Below are positions 35,505 through 44,593 of a stretch of 64,000 nucleotides of DNA, one piece after another. The notes beneath the pieces are model-generated. The model saw only the letters and a program-made list of their open reading frames with translations, was not told where the DNA came from and ran no database searches. A program made the position numbers and the translations under genes. Every line of letters begins with the position of its first letter. Within the stretch, counting starts at the first letter, position 1. The stretch comes from CAWJKP01 sp963843465 (GTDB lineage: Bacteria > Planctomycetota > Planctomycetia > Pirellulales > Thermoguttaceae). The stretch spans positions 310,001 through 374,000 of the forward strand of contig CAWJKP010000003.1 in the NCBI GenBank assembly GCA_963843465.1. The letters run 5' to 3'.

Positions 35505-36224
35505 ATGGAGGCTATCCCATTTTCCCGGCCCATTTTGGCCGCCTTCCAGGGACGCCAGCTCAAACCGACCGTGATCCTCCTGGTCTCGAGCCTCACGCTG
35601 ATCACCTGGAAGTGTTTCGCCTCGCCCCAATACCTGGAGCCGCTTGCCCGCCGCTACGGCGGTTTTTCCGATCCGCAGGCCGCCGGGGCCATCGGCAGCT
35701 TCGTCGGCGCACTGCTGCTCCTCGGGCTGCTCCCCGCGCTGATCGTGAAACTCGTTTTCCGGGAGAAGCTGGTGGATTACGGCGTCGGCCTGGGCAACCG
35801 CCTGCGAACCGTGCGAACGTTCCTGATTTTCGCGCCGGTTGTCCTGCTGATCGCCTACCTGTCGGCCGGGAGTGCGTCGTTGGCGAGCGAATACCCGATC
35901 AATCACCTGGCGCGGGTCTCGGGGTGGGGGTTCACCCTGCACGCCTTGACGTACCTGCTGTTCTATTTGGGATGGGAGTTCCAGTTCCGCGGATTCATGC
36001 AGCACGGACTGAAAGAATCGATGGGGGCGACCAATGCGCTGTTGGTGCAGGTGCTAGCCTCTGTGCTGCTGCACCTTGGCAAGCCCGTAAGCGAGATCTA
36101 CGCGGCGATCGCCGGCGGCCTGCTCTGGGGCCTCCTGGCCTACCGCAGCCGCTCGCTGCTTTCCGGTATGCTCCAGCACTTCTTGTTGGGGATCGCGTTG
36201 GATTGGTTCATCTGCCATCCGTAG
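35505..36224 (+). CDS. CPBP intramembrane protease-like protein
   Basis: 239 residues with about six hydrophobic helices. Family motifs: WEFQFRGFMQHGL, fitting the E-x-x-x-R pattern of CPBP (Rce1/Abi) proteases, LLHLGKP with the conserved His, and GMLQHFLLGIALDW. These residues form the metal or glutamate-based active site within the membrane. Substrates are unknown; in bacteria such proteins process small peptides or protect against bacteriocins. ATG 35505 follows AGGAGCAAG. The gene ends just before a large repeat. Confidence 0.82.
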   Translation: MEAIPFSRPILAAFQGRQLKPTVILLVSSLTLITWKCFASPQYLEPLARRYGGFSDPQAAGAIGSFVGALLLLGLLPALIVKLVFREKLVDYGVGLGNRLRTVRTFLIFAPVVLLIAYLSAGSASLASEYPINHLARVSGWGFTLHALTYLLFYLGWEFQFRGFMQHGLKESMGATNALLVQVLASVLLHLGKPVSEIYAAIAGGLLWGLLAYRSRSLLSGMLQHFLLGIALDWFICHP

Positions 36225-36334
36225 GGTGGGACAAGTGGTAGGGTGGGACAAGCTCGCGCGTGCGAGCGCCGGCCCACCATTTCTGTCGGCCCCTGGTGGG
36301 CCGGCGGCCGCCAGGGCGGCCTTGTCCCACCCTA
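36221..36334. repeat. GTAGGGTGGGACAAG palindromic element with doubled left end
   Basis: The left end has two copies of GTAGGGTGGGACAAG, an internal arm to 36279, then the complementary arm to 36334. The same doubled left end occurs at 54053. The rest of 36225-36452 has no gene. Confidence 0.88.
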
Positions 36335-36452
36335 CATCTTCCGCGCGAGCCCGGAATCAATTTGCCTACCTGGGGGTCGTAAGGGTAGGATAAGGTGTAA
36401 TCCCACCCCGCGGCCAACGATCCTTCCTTGCCGCAAGTGCCAAGGAGGCTTC

Positions 36453-39400
36453 ATGCGACGATCGGCAGAGCCCAACCGGCCAAAGCCAGCATTACGAACG
36501 ACGGCATGGGCCGCCGGCTTGGCTCTGCTGGGCTGCGCGCTGCCGATGGCGGCAGCGGCGCCTGCCGCCAAGGCCCCAGCCGAGGCGACAAAACCGGCGG
36601 CCGGCGGGTTGTTTGCCGACTTCGACGACCAACAGCCCTACCCGAGCAAGGAGGCGCTGAAACAATTCCTCCTGCCGGTCCCTGGCAACCGCTACGATCT
36701 GGCGGACGCCGTGAAGAACAATCGTCCCTTTTGTCGCTTCGGCGGCCTGATGCGGCTGAACCTGCCCTGGCCCGAGGATACGGCGCTGCGATTCTCCTTC
36801 ATCGACGCCCGGGATATTCGCTGGTCGATTTGGAACGGCAACCGGGGCGTCACGCTGCAGTTTTGCAACGAGTTTTACAACGCTTGGGCAGCTTACGGCG
36901 CGGTGCGGCAGGGCAACCAGCCAACGTCCAAGGAGTTGGCCCTTTGGGCGACCGATGGCGACCGCTATCGCCGCTGCGGCGTGGGCACGCTGGAGATCCA
37001 TTATCGGCGGGGCCGGCTGGTCCTGATGCGAGGCGACCTGCGGCTGTTGAGCGTTCCTTTCGCGGGGCCGCCGCAAGAGGCGTACCTGGAAGGCGACGGG
37101 CTGGTACGCGGTTTGGCGATGGTTCCGTCGAGGGCGATTCCGCCGCCCATCGCCCCGACTCGGGAAGGGGACAGTCCCATTTTCGTCGGACGAAAATTGG
37201 GACAGTCCCCCACCGCTGTGCTGCCGACGGACAGACCTGCCGAGCTGGAATGGACCGATCCGCCGAAAGGTGTGACGTTCCAGCGGCTGCCGGACGGGGG
37301 TGTCGAGTTGCGGGCCGGCGAAAAATCGCCCGCCGGACAGGCGGCCACGAAGCTCGCCCAGCCGGGATTCTACGAAGTGCTCGCGGAAGTCGAGGACGCC
37401 GACCCGGGGACCGGCATCTTCCTCGGCGGGCTCGACGGCAAGCCGGTCTGCCGGCTGGCCGTCTTCCGTCATCCCGAGACCGGGCGAAAGATCTTCGGCA
37501 CGCTGCCGGTCTACGCTGCGGACTACGACCGCGGGGCCGACGTTCGCAAGGTGGTTCCGTATCTTGGTCCGCACCATTGGCTGCGGCTGACCGCCGGCGC
37601 TGGGGTGGCCCGCTGCTGGACCAGTAGCGACGGGATTTATTGGAGCCCAATCGTCGTCACCACCGACACTTTCGAAGGCGCCTGCCGGCAGGTGGGACTG
37701 TATTGTCTGGCGGGCGACCGGCCGCGCACGATCAGGCTCCGCCGGTTGCAGGTCCGCCGTTTCGACTGTTTTTCCTCGCTGGTTTCCGACGCCGTCTTGC
37801 GGCGAGCGCGGACCGCCGGTCCCGGGGCGAGCCTGGCAGATATCGATGCCTGGGAGATCGACGTGGCCAAGCGTTGGCCGCGTGAAGTGCCCTTCGACGC
37901 CTGGTGGAAAGCCTGTGCCTTGGCGACGTTGGCCGACGGACCGAAAGCTCCGCTGGGGCAGCCGATTTTCGCGCGGCTCCAGGACCGCGTGCTCCAGGAC
38001 CCGGCGGAACTGCCTCGGGCTTTCCAGTTTCTCGCCGAGGCGGTCCAATTCTACCCTTACGACTATAACGGCAGCCTGCCGTTGGAGCGTGCGTACCGGC
38101 TGGTGGGAGCTGCCATGATCCGATCGGGCCACAGCGGGGCGTTCACGGCCGTGAGCCAGGCCATGCTGCGGTCGCCGATCTGGCTGGAACTGCGGTTGGC
38201 GGCCTTCGACCTGCCAATGCTGCGCGAGGAGTTGTGGGCCAAGATGGGGCAAGATCGCTGGCCGGAGGTGATCGAACTCTGCCGGCAGATGGAGTTCTGG
38301 AACCGCGTGGGATTTCGTGAAGCGGAACCGCCGCCCTGGAACGACCAGGTGCGGTACCTGGTCTTTTGGGCTCACACCCAGGCCACCGGCCGGGTTCCGC
38401 AGGAATGCGCCTTTCCGCCGGGGACTTCGCCGCTGCGTTGGAAGCATCCGCTGGCCAACGAAGTCAGCAAGGACGCCTACAACCTGATCTCCGAGTTCCA
38501 CGCGGCGGTCGACGCCCAAGCGTATCGCGAGGCATGTCAGTTCGTCTCCACCGCCGAGACGCAAGGTGTGGGTTTGGTGCCCGACCGCAGGGATCCACGC
38601 CTGGCGGTGAGCCTGCCGGTGGCGATCGGCTTGGCAATGCGCGATACGCCGGAGTTGAAGCAGGCGATGCAGGAGAAGTTCGGCGCCTTGGCCGGGCTGC
38701 GGTTCCGCCAGGCGGCGGCCGGCGGGAACCGGACGGCCGTGGCCGACGTAGCGCTGCGGTTCCCAGGCACCGAGGCCGCGGCCGAGGCCCACCGTTGGCT
38801 AGGCGACCGGGACCTGGCGGGCGGACGTTTTACCGAGGCCCTGGCCGAATATGCTCGCAGCCTGGAAAGCAGTCCGGCGACCGCCCAAGAAGCGATCCAC
38901 GTCCGCCGGCGGCTGGCGGCGGCGATGTTGGGGCAGGAGCTTGGCCCGCGGGTGACTTTTCCCGTCCAACTCGGTGCTCGGCGGTTCACGGCCGAGGAAT
39001 TCGAGGCCCTGGTCCAACAGTCGCGGCAGTCGCACCGCGCCGGCGTGGCCGCCGGGGCTAACGGCGCCGCGCCCGTCAGCCCCGGCGCGGCGGCCGGGGC
39101 TAGCATTACTGCACCTATTAGCCCCGGCGGCCACGCCGGTCCGATCGAGTTGCAGCCGGCGGTGGAATACGAGTCGGCCCGGCTGCGGCGACACGGGTCG
39201 ATGCCGGACCGGGGCATCGACTGGGCCGGACGGCAGACGGCCGCGCTGGTGGCCGCGGGACAACTGTTCGTCAGCAACCAGGTAGACCAGTTGGCCTTCG
39301 ATCTGGAAACGGGCCAACCGCAGTGGGCCCAGCGGGGAGCCGTGGACGAGCGGCAGCAGCAGTGGCCGCTGGTGCCCATGCAGCCGGTGCTCTGTCGCGG

Positions 39401-40349
39401 CGCGATCCTCGTGCGGCGGCTGGCGGAGGACGGCCCGGAGCTGGCCTGCTTGCTTTCGGCCGACGGCCGGTTGCTGTGGAGCGTCAAGCCGGACAAGTAT
39501 GTGGTCTCGGATCCGTTGCTCTTGGGTCAGAACTGCTACGTGTTGACAGCGAGCGACGAAGGCAGCCAACGGCTGGGCCTGGGGCTGGCCACGATCGACG
39601 TGGAATCAGGCCAGGTGCGGAACCGGACGACTTTGGCCGAGTTTACCGACCTTTGGAACCTGCGGATTCCCTGCCAGGCGACGCTGGCCGAGGGGCGGTT
39701 GGTGGCCACGGTGGGCGGCTGCGTGCTGGCCTGCCGGCCCGGTTCCGGCCTGGACTGGATCCGCCGCCAACTCTGGATGCCGCCGCCCAGCGAAGCCTTT
39801 TACGAAGCGGCGGCATGGTACGGGCAGATCCACCAGCCGCCCTTGGTTGGCGGCGGCCGGGTCTTTGCGACCCAGCCAGGCGTCTGGGGCGTCCAGTGCC
39901 TCGACCTGGCCAGCGGCCGGCTCGTCTGGCACCGTGCGGCCGGCGAGCTTGTGCGGCTGGTGGGCCTGATCGAGGACCGCTTGGTGGTGGAGGCGGCCGA
40001 TGGGCTGTTTGCGGTCGACGCGGCCACGGGCGACCGGCTCTGGACCCATGAGGTCGCTCACCCGGCCGAAAGTCGCGTGCTGGCCGGCCAGCGGGCCATC
40101 GAGTATCTCCAGACCGTGCCCCAACCGGGAGGCGCTGCCCCGCAGCTTGCACTCGCGCGGATCGACGTGGATAATGGACAACTCCGCCGGCGCACGCTCT
40201 TGAAGGGGCCGGCGGAAAAAGAGCCGCTGTGGGGACCGCTGGCAACGTCTGGTGGCCGGCAGTGGTTGTTATTCGCCCCCGCCGCCAGCCCCGCCAAACG
40301 AACCGTCTTCGAGTTGATAAGGAAGGACGCAGAATCTTTAGCTCCCTAG
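36453..40349 (+). CDS. PQQ-like beta-propeller protein with TPR-like region, periplasmic
   Basis: 1,298 residues. ATG 36453 follows AAGGAGGC and starts a signal peptide (WAAGLALLGCALPMAAAA). The N-terminal part (about 30-460) is beta-rich, like a concanavalin-type or family-unknown domain. The middle is helical, with tetratricopeptide-like FTEALAEYARSLESSP near 790. The C-terminal third has PQQ-like propeller blades: LFVSNQVDQLAFDLETGQPQ, LACLLSADGRLLWSVKPD and DGLFAVDAATGDRLWTHE. Two insertions come from genomic repeats: about residues 238-254 (a GGGGACAGTCCC palindrome) and 862-897 (TTAGCCCCGGCGGCC arms, giving VAAGANGAAPVSPGAAAG). The role is probably scaffolding of outer-envelope assembly, by analogy with BamB. 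Confidence 0.82.
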   Translation: MRRSAEPNRPKPALRTTAWAAGLALLGCALPMAAAAPAAKAPAEATKPAAGGLFADFDDQQPYPSKEALKQFLLPVPGNRYDLADAVKNNRPFCRFGGLMRLNLPWPEDTALRFSFIDARDIRWSIWNGNRGVTLQFCNEFYNAWAAYGAVRQGNQPTSKELALWATDGDRYRRCGVGTLEIHYRRGRLVLMRGDLRLLSVPFAGPPQEAYLEGDGLVRGLAMVPSRAIPPPIAPTREGDSPIFVGRKLGQSPTAVLPTDRPAELEWTDPPKGVTFQRLPDGGVELRAGEKSPAGQAATKLAQPGFYEVLAEVEDADPGTGIFLGGLDGKPVCRLAVFRHPETGRKIFGTLPVYAADYDRGADVRKVVPYLGPHHWLRLTAGAGVARCWTSSDGIYWSPIVVTTDTFEGACRQVGLYCLAGDRPRTIRLRRLQVRRFDCFSSLVSDAVLRRARTAGPGASLADIDAWEIDVAKRWPREVPFDAWWKACALATLADGPKAPLGQPIFARLQDRVLQDPAELPRAFQFLAEAVQFYPYDYNGSLPLERAYRLVGAAMIRSGHSGAFTAVSQAMLRSPIWLELRLAAFDLPMLREELWAKMGQDRWPEVIELCRQMEFWNRVGFREAEPPPWNDQVRYLVFWAHTQATGRVPQECAFPPGTSPLRWKHPLANEVSKDAYNLISEFHAAVDAQAYREACQFVSTAETQGVGLVPDRRDPRLAVSLPVAIGLAMRDTPELKQAMQEKFGALAGLRFRQAAAGGNRTAVADVALRFPGTEAAAEAHRWLGDRDLAGGRFTEALAEYARSLESSPATAQEAIHVRRRLAAAMLGQELGPRVTFPVQLGARRFTAEEFEALVQQSRQSHRAGVAAGANGAAPVSPGAAAGASITAPISPGGHAGPIELQPAVEYESARLRRHGSMPDRGIDWAGRQTAALVAAGQLFVSNQVDQLAFDLETGQPQWAQRGAVDERQQQWPLVPMQPVLCRGAILVRRLAEDGPELACLLSADGRLLWSVKPDKYVVSDPLLLGQNCYVLTASDEGSQRLGLGLATIDVESGQVRNRTTLAEFTDLWNLRIPCQATLAEGRLVATVGGCVLACRPGSGLDWIRRQLWMPPPSEAFYEAAAWYGQIHQPPLVGGGRVFATQPGVWGVQCLDLASGRLVWHRAAGELVRLVGLIEDRLVVEAADGLFAVDAATGDRLWTHEVAHPAESRVLAGQRAIEYLQTVPQPGGAAPQLALARIDVDNGQLRRRTLLKGPAEKEPLWGPLATSGGRQWLLFAPAASPAKRTVFELIRKDAESLAP
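37167..37210. repeat. GGGGACAGTCCC palindrome inside a CDS
   Basis: Arms GGGGACAGTCCCATTTTCGT and ACGAAAATTGGGACAGTCCC. Another copy overlaps the next gene's start at 40452-40551. Confidence 0.85.
39039..39140. repeat. TTAGCCCCGGCGGCC palindrome cluster inside a CDS
   Basis: Four arms of the repeat, two inverted and two forward, remain in frame in the PQQ-like gene. Confidence 0.85.
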
Positions 40350-40451
40350 CTTGACAGGCGGCGATCCGCGTGCCCACAATCAGATTGACGTTCGATCTCG
40401 GCCGCCACCTCAAGGCTTTTTGGAAGGTAGACGGATGACGCAACGTACAGC

Positions 40452-40551
40452 CGGGTGGAAAAGGGGACAGTCCCCATTTGCCGGGACCAACCTTCGGTCG
40501 GTGCCCGCCCGGAGGGTGCTTCGCACAAATGGGGACTGTCCCCTTTTCCGG
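40452..40551. repeat. GGGGACAGTCCCC palindrome around gene start
   Basis: Arms GGAAAAGGGGACAGTCCCCA and its complement flank about 58 bases. An upstream ATG at 40435 with a GGAAGG tract is in another frame from the downstream gene, which suggests insertion has displaced the original start. Confidence 0.75.
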
Positions 40552-40555
40552 CTTG

Positions 40556-41677
40556 ATGGCCGTGAGTCTCTTGCTGATCGTCGTCTGGTGGCCGATGGCG
40601 GCCCGCGGCGACGACGGCGAGGTTACCCGCGAAAGCGACGAGACGCTGGCCCGCGGGCTGGCCTGGCTGGCCCGTACCCAGGGCCCCGAAGGCAATTGGA
40701 CGTCCAACGACTTAGGCCTGGTCTCCACGGCGATGCTGGCCTTCCTGGCCGACGGCCACCTGCCCGGCCGCGGACGCTACGGCGAGAACGTGCAGCGCGC
40801 GATGGACTACGTGCTGCGGCACGCCAAGCCGTCGGGGCTGTTGAACATCTCCGACCCCGGCCGGGCGATGTACAACCACGGCTTGTCGACTTTCGTCCTC
40901 GGCCAGGCCTACGGCATGACCGGCGATCCGCGGCTGGGACCGTCGCTGGATCGGGCCTTGAAGCTCATCGCCCAGACCCAGTGCGGCGACGGTGGCTGGG
41001 ACTATCAGGCAGCGCGGCAGGACCACGGCCACGATTTGAGCCTGGCGGTGATGCAAGCCTTGGCGCTGCGCAGCGCGGTGGACAGCGGCCTGGAAGTTCC
41101 TCCCGAGGTCGTGGACATGGCGATCAAGAGCGTCCGCGAGCACTTCACGCCGGAGGGTTGCCCGGGCAACGCCAACGATGCCGAGCAGAAGAAGCATCCT
41201 GGCCAGTTCACTTACACCCCCTACCAGGCCGGCACCCCGGCCATGGCGGCGGCGGGCATCGTCTGCATGCAGGAGTTCGGCCAGTATGACGACTGGCGGA
41301 TCGGCAAGAGCCTGGAGAAGACCATCAAGAACATCGACGATCGCGCGAAGCTCAACGAGGCCCAGCCCAACGGCCGGGCGCCGTTCAACGACGCCTATAC
41401 GTTGTACTACGTCAGCCAGGCTCTCTACCAGGTCGGCGGGGAGCCTTGGAGGAGCCACTACCCGGCACTCCGCGATTACCTGGTCAAGAGCCAGATCCGC
41501 GAGCCCAATAATCCCCTGCGCGATGGCATGTGGGAATCGGGCGATCGGGTCAGCGGCCGGCCTGGCGAAATGTACGTCACCGCCGTGGCCTGCTTCGTGC
41601 TGGCCATCCCCAATCGTTACCTGCCGATCTTGCAGGAAGGAAAGATCGAAGGTCTGCAAGGACGGTTCGGCCAGTGA
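40556..41677 (+). CDS. Terpenoid-cyclase-fold (squalene/prenyltransferase-repeat) secreted protein
   Basis: 373 residues from ATG 40556, which starts a hydrophobic leader (MAVSLLLIVVWWPMAARG). The frame is open upstream to 40478 through a repeat. The body has repeated cyclase-like motifs: GLAWLARTQGPEGNWTSND, AMDYVLRHAKPSGLLNI, LIAQTQCGDGGWDYQAA and YPALRDYLVKSQIREPNN. It lacks DxDD-type catalytic motifs, so a structural role is likely, as for the related protein at 8206. It follows the PQQ-like gene and precedes the VWA genes. Confidence 0.87.
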   Translation: MAVSLLLIVVWWPMAARGDDGEVTRESDETLARGLAWLARTQGPEGNWTSNDLGLVSTAMLAFLADGHLPGRGRYGENVQRAMDYVLRHAKPSGLLNISDPGRAMYNHGLSTFVLGQAYGMTGDPRLGPSLDRALKLIAQTQCGDGGWDYQAARQDHGHDLSLAVMQALALRSAVDSGLEVPPEVVDMAIKSVREHFTPEGCPGNANDAEQKKHPGQFTYTPYQAGTPAMAAAGIVCMQEFGQYDDWRIGKSLEKTIKNIDDRAKLNEAQPNGRAPFNDAYTLYYVSQALYQVGGEPWRSHYPALRDYLVKSQIREPNNPLRDGMWESGDRVSGRPGEMYVTAVACFVLAIPNRYLPILQEGKIEGLQGRFGQ

Positions 41678-41742
41678 GCGAGTGGCCAGGAAGACGAGAA
41701 GGAGTTGACTTGGGGCCAAGCTGGAGAAAGAAAAAGAACTGG

Positions 41743-41999
41743 CGTGGGCACTGCCCGCCATGACATAATAGATCGCGGTGGGCGGTGCCCACCTAAACAA
41801 CACGCGCAAATCCAACCGCCTGCCACAAACCGCCTGCCAGCGCCCACCAACCCGACTTCCTCGATTGCTGACCACTGAGGGGATCTGAATGATTCGGTCT
41901 CGGAGGGATTACCAAGCGCAAGCTGGGCCGAGCATAGCCAGTCCGCCAGGAGAATTCGCCCGGAAAATGGTGGGGCTCGCTGCGCTCGACCCACCCTAC
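41743..41999. repeat. Intergenic palindromes before the BatA/VWA gene
   Basis: A GTGGGCACTGCCCGCC / GTGGGCGGTGCCCACC hairpin (41743-41793) and a GGTGGGGCTCG repeat (41968-41999, related to 31144). GCCACTAGCCACTAGCC units follow to 42033. The gap 41678-42051 holds no gene. Confidence 0.75.
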
Positions 42000-42051
42000 A
42001 CTCTCGCCACTAGCCACTAGCCACTCACCACTGCTGCCGGCAACGAGCACC

Positions 42052-44526
42052 ATGTCTTTCCTCTACAACTGGTTTGCGATCGCCGGCCTGGCGGCTGCCG
42101 CCGGCCCGATCCTGATTCACCTGCTCAACCGCCGCCGGTACAAGGTGATCTCTTGGGCGGCGATGGACTTCCTCCGCCAGGCGGTGCGCCGCAGCCGCCG
42201 GATCATGCAACTGCGGGACCTGATCCTGCTCTTGCTCCGCACGGCCTGCGTGATCCTCTTCGGCCTGGCCCTGGCCCAGCCGTTCCTCACCTCGGCTCGG
42301 GCCTTCTTCGACCGCGATCAGCCGGTCCATTCCGTGCTCTTGATCGACAACAGCTTGAGCATGAGCTACAACCGTTCCGGCAAGAGCTCGCTGGAGACGG
42401 CCAAGGCCGCGGCCAAGGAGTTCATCGAGCGGCTGCCTTCGGGAAGCCGGATCTCGATCGTGCCGGTCTGCGGGTCGGCGAAGGACTTCAGCGCTACCGG
42501 CTACGCCACCAAGGCCGACGCCCTGGAGGCCCTGGGCTCGATCGAGGTGGTGGACCGGGAAGTCCGAGTCCCCGTTGCCGTCAGCGAGGCGGTCGAGGCC
42601 TGCAAGCGGGTCGATACCCTGCGGTCGAAGCAAGTCGTGCTGATCTCCGATCAGCAGGTCCGCAACTGGCCATCGGGCATGGAGTCGGAACTCAAGCGGC
42701 TGCCCTGCCCCTTGCAGATCGTCCAGGTGGGCTCGCCCGACATGGAGAACACCTGGATCGACGACTTCCACCTCCAGGACGGCATTGGCGACCTCTCCAC
42801 GCCGGGGCTCTTTGTGGCCACCGTGCGCCACCAGGGCCCGCTGCCGCGGAGCGACGTGCAGGTGTCGCTGGCCATCGACGGCGTGACGGTGGCCACGCAA
42901 TCGGTCGACCTCCAGCCGGACCAGCAGCGCGAGGTGGTCTTTCCGCCCTACTCCTTCGACGCCCCGGCCGAGCCGGGCAAGCCGGCCTTCGTCACGGCCG
43001 AGGTCTCCCTCAACCCGCCCGATCATCTTCCGGTCGACGACCACCGCTTCCTCGTCGTCCCGGTGGTTGCCTCGCTGCCGGTGGTCTTTGTGGACCAGCA
43101 CGGGGCGGACGAGGACCGCAACAAAAACCGCTTCGGCGAGACCTTCCATCTCCGCCGCCTCTTGGCGCCGGTGACGGTGCAGGAAAAAGGCGAGAAACCG
43201 TTGGTCCAAGTGCAGCACGTCGGCCTCGACCGGCTCGACCGGGACCTGCTGAGCGATGCCCGGTTGGTGGTGATCGCCGGCGTCGGCAGCCCGCGGGCCG
43301 ATGTGCCGCTTCTGCGGGAGTATGTCGAGCAGGGCGGCTCGCTGGTGATCTGCGCCGGCGGCGATTTCGATCCGGTCGCCTGGAACGAGATTGCCTGGCA
43401 GGACGGTCTGGGAATCCTGCCGGTCCCGCTGAAGCCGGAAGCGGTGGGCCAGGTGCCTGGCTCGAGCAACCGGCCGCTGCGTCCCTTCCAGATCGATTTC
43501 GACAGCCTGCACCACGACTATTTCCTGCTGGAACAGACCTCGCGGGAGGATCTTCGCGACCTTTATCAAGCGCCGCTGTTTTTCAAGGCGATCGATAGCG
43601 ATCCGAGCGAGAGCGTCAAACAGCAGGTCGTCCGCGCGATGATCGAGAAGATCGAGAAAGACCGCAAGGCCCTGGCCGAGATCGACCAGCAGTTGCAGAA
43701 ACTGGCCGAGAAGGGAGCCCGAGGGTCGTCCGGCGCGGCCGACGCCGGCAAGCGGGAGCAGTTGCTCCAGGCGCGGGCGGAGCTCAAGCCGCAGTGGCTC
43801 AGTTGGGCCAACTACCAGCGGCAGGACGAGGATGTGGCGTCGCGGCCCGATCTGCTGCGGCCGGAGGTGCTGGCGAGCTTCGACAACCAGGTGCCCTTCA
43901 TGATTCAGCGGAAGATCGGGCGGGGGCGCGTGCTGTTTGTCTCTACCGGCGTCCTCCAGGAATGGAACACGTTGGCCGTGACCCACGCGATGTTGATCTT
44001 CGACCGCATCTTCCGCCGCATGTTGGAGGAGAGCCTGCCGGCGCGGAACCTGGCATCCACCGGGCGGCTGATGGTGCCGGTCAACGACGAGTTGCGCCGG
44101 GCCCGCTTCACGCTCACCGCTCCCGGCGGCCGCGAGGAGGCGGTCTCGGTCGACGCCGTCTCGTCCGACCGCTACGGCATCACCCTGGCGAACGTCACCC
44201 AGCGGGGCATCTACCGGCTGACGGCCTATGCCACCAAGGAAACCCCCCAGGCCGCGCTGGACAGCAAGCTCTGGACGGCTCCGCTGGCGGTCAACGGCCC
44301 AGCCGGCGAATCGGACCTCAAGCTCATCGACGAGCGGGGGCTGGCGGAGAAGATCGGACAGGCCGACTACCTCTGGACGAGCGCCGGCCAAACGATCAGC
44401 CTGGCGCAGGCGCAGATCTACGGACAGGACTTTTGGGAATGGCTGATCCTGGCCGTGATCGCCGGAGGATTGCTGGAACTCGCCATCCTGGCCTTTTCCA
44501 GCGGCGCGAAAGCGCGAGCATCGTGA
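42052..44526 (+). CDS. BatA-like membrane protein with VWA domain
   Basis: 824 residues. The N-terminus (FLYNWFAIAGLAAAAGPI) and LILLLLRTACVILFGLALA form the double-membrane segment of BatA-type proteins. The VWA fold follows, with an intact metal-site motif LLIDNSLSMSYN at about residue 95. The rest is a large periplasmic region with GATase-like strands (RLVVIAGVGSPRADVPLLREYV) and a C-terminal helix (WEWLILAVIAGGLLELAILAF). BatA/aerotolerance proteins work with MoxR ATPases in envelope stress or maturation. First gene of the block with the next VWA protein, the coiled-coil protein, MoxR and DUF58. Confidence 0.88.
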   Translation: MSFLYNWFAIAGLAAAAGPILIHLLNRRRYKVISWAAMDFLRQAVRRSRRIMQLRDLILLLLRTACVILFGLALAQPFLTSARAFFDRDQPVHSVLLIDNSLSMSYNRSGKSSLETAKAAAKEFIERLPSGSRISIVPVCGSAKDFSATGYATKADALEALGSIEVVDREVRVPVAVSEAVEACKRVDTLRSKQVVLISDQQVRNWPSGMESELKRLPCPLQIVQVGSPDMENTWIDDFHLQDGIGDLSTPGLFVATVRHQGPLPRSDVQVSLAIDGVTVATQSVDLQPDQQREVVFPPYSFDAPAEPGKPAFVTAEVSLNPPDHLPVDDHRFLVVPVVASLPVVFVDQHGADEDRNKNRFGETFHLRRLLAPVTVQEKGEKPLVQVQHVGLDRLDRDLLSDARLVVIAGVGSPRADVPLLREYVEQGGSLVICAGGDFDPVAWNEIAWQDGLGILPVPLKPEAVGQVPGSSNRPLRPFQIDFDSLHHDYFLLEQTSREDLRDLYQAPLFFKAIDSDPSESVKQQVVRAMIEKIEKDRKALAEIDQQLQKLAEKGARGSSGAADAGKREQLLQARAELKPQWLSWANYQRQDEDVASRPDLLRPEVLASFDNQVPFMIQRKIGRGRVLFVSTGVLQEWNTLAVTHAMLIFDRIFRRMLEESLPARNLASTGRLMVPVNDELRRARFTLTAPGGREEAVSVDAVSSDRYGITLANVTQRGIYRLTAYATKETPQAALDSKLWTAPLAVNGPAGESDLKLIDERGLAEKIGQADYLWTSAGQTISLAQAQIYGQDFWEWLILAVIAGGLLELAILAFSSGAKARAS

Positions 44527-44531
44527 ACCCC

Positions 44532-44554
44532 GTTAGCCCCGGCGGCCAGGCCGG
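44532..44554 (+). repeat. TTAGCCCCGGCGGCC repeat, intergenic copy
   Basis: A 23-base copy with one change in the right half, lying just after the first VWA gene. Confidence 0.75.
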
Positions 44555-44593
44555 TCAAGGACCCGTTCCGAACGTCGCGGGAGGACGAGCGCC

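Noticed and set aside
42025..44391. A 788-residue minus-strand frame opposite the BatA-like gene
   Set aside because: Shadow composition and opposite a protein with clear membrane and VWA motifs.
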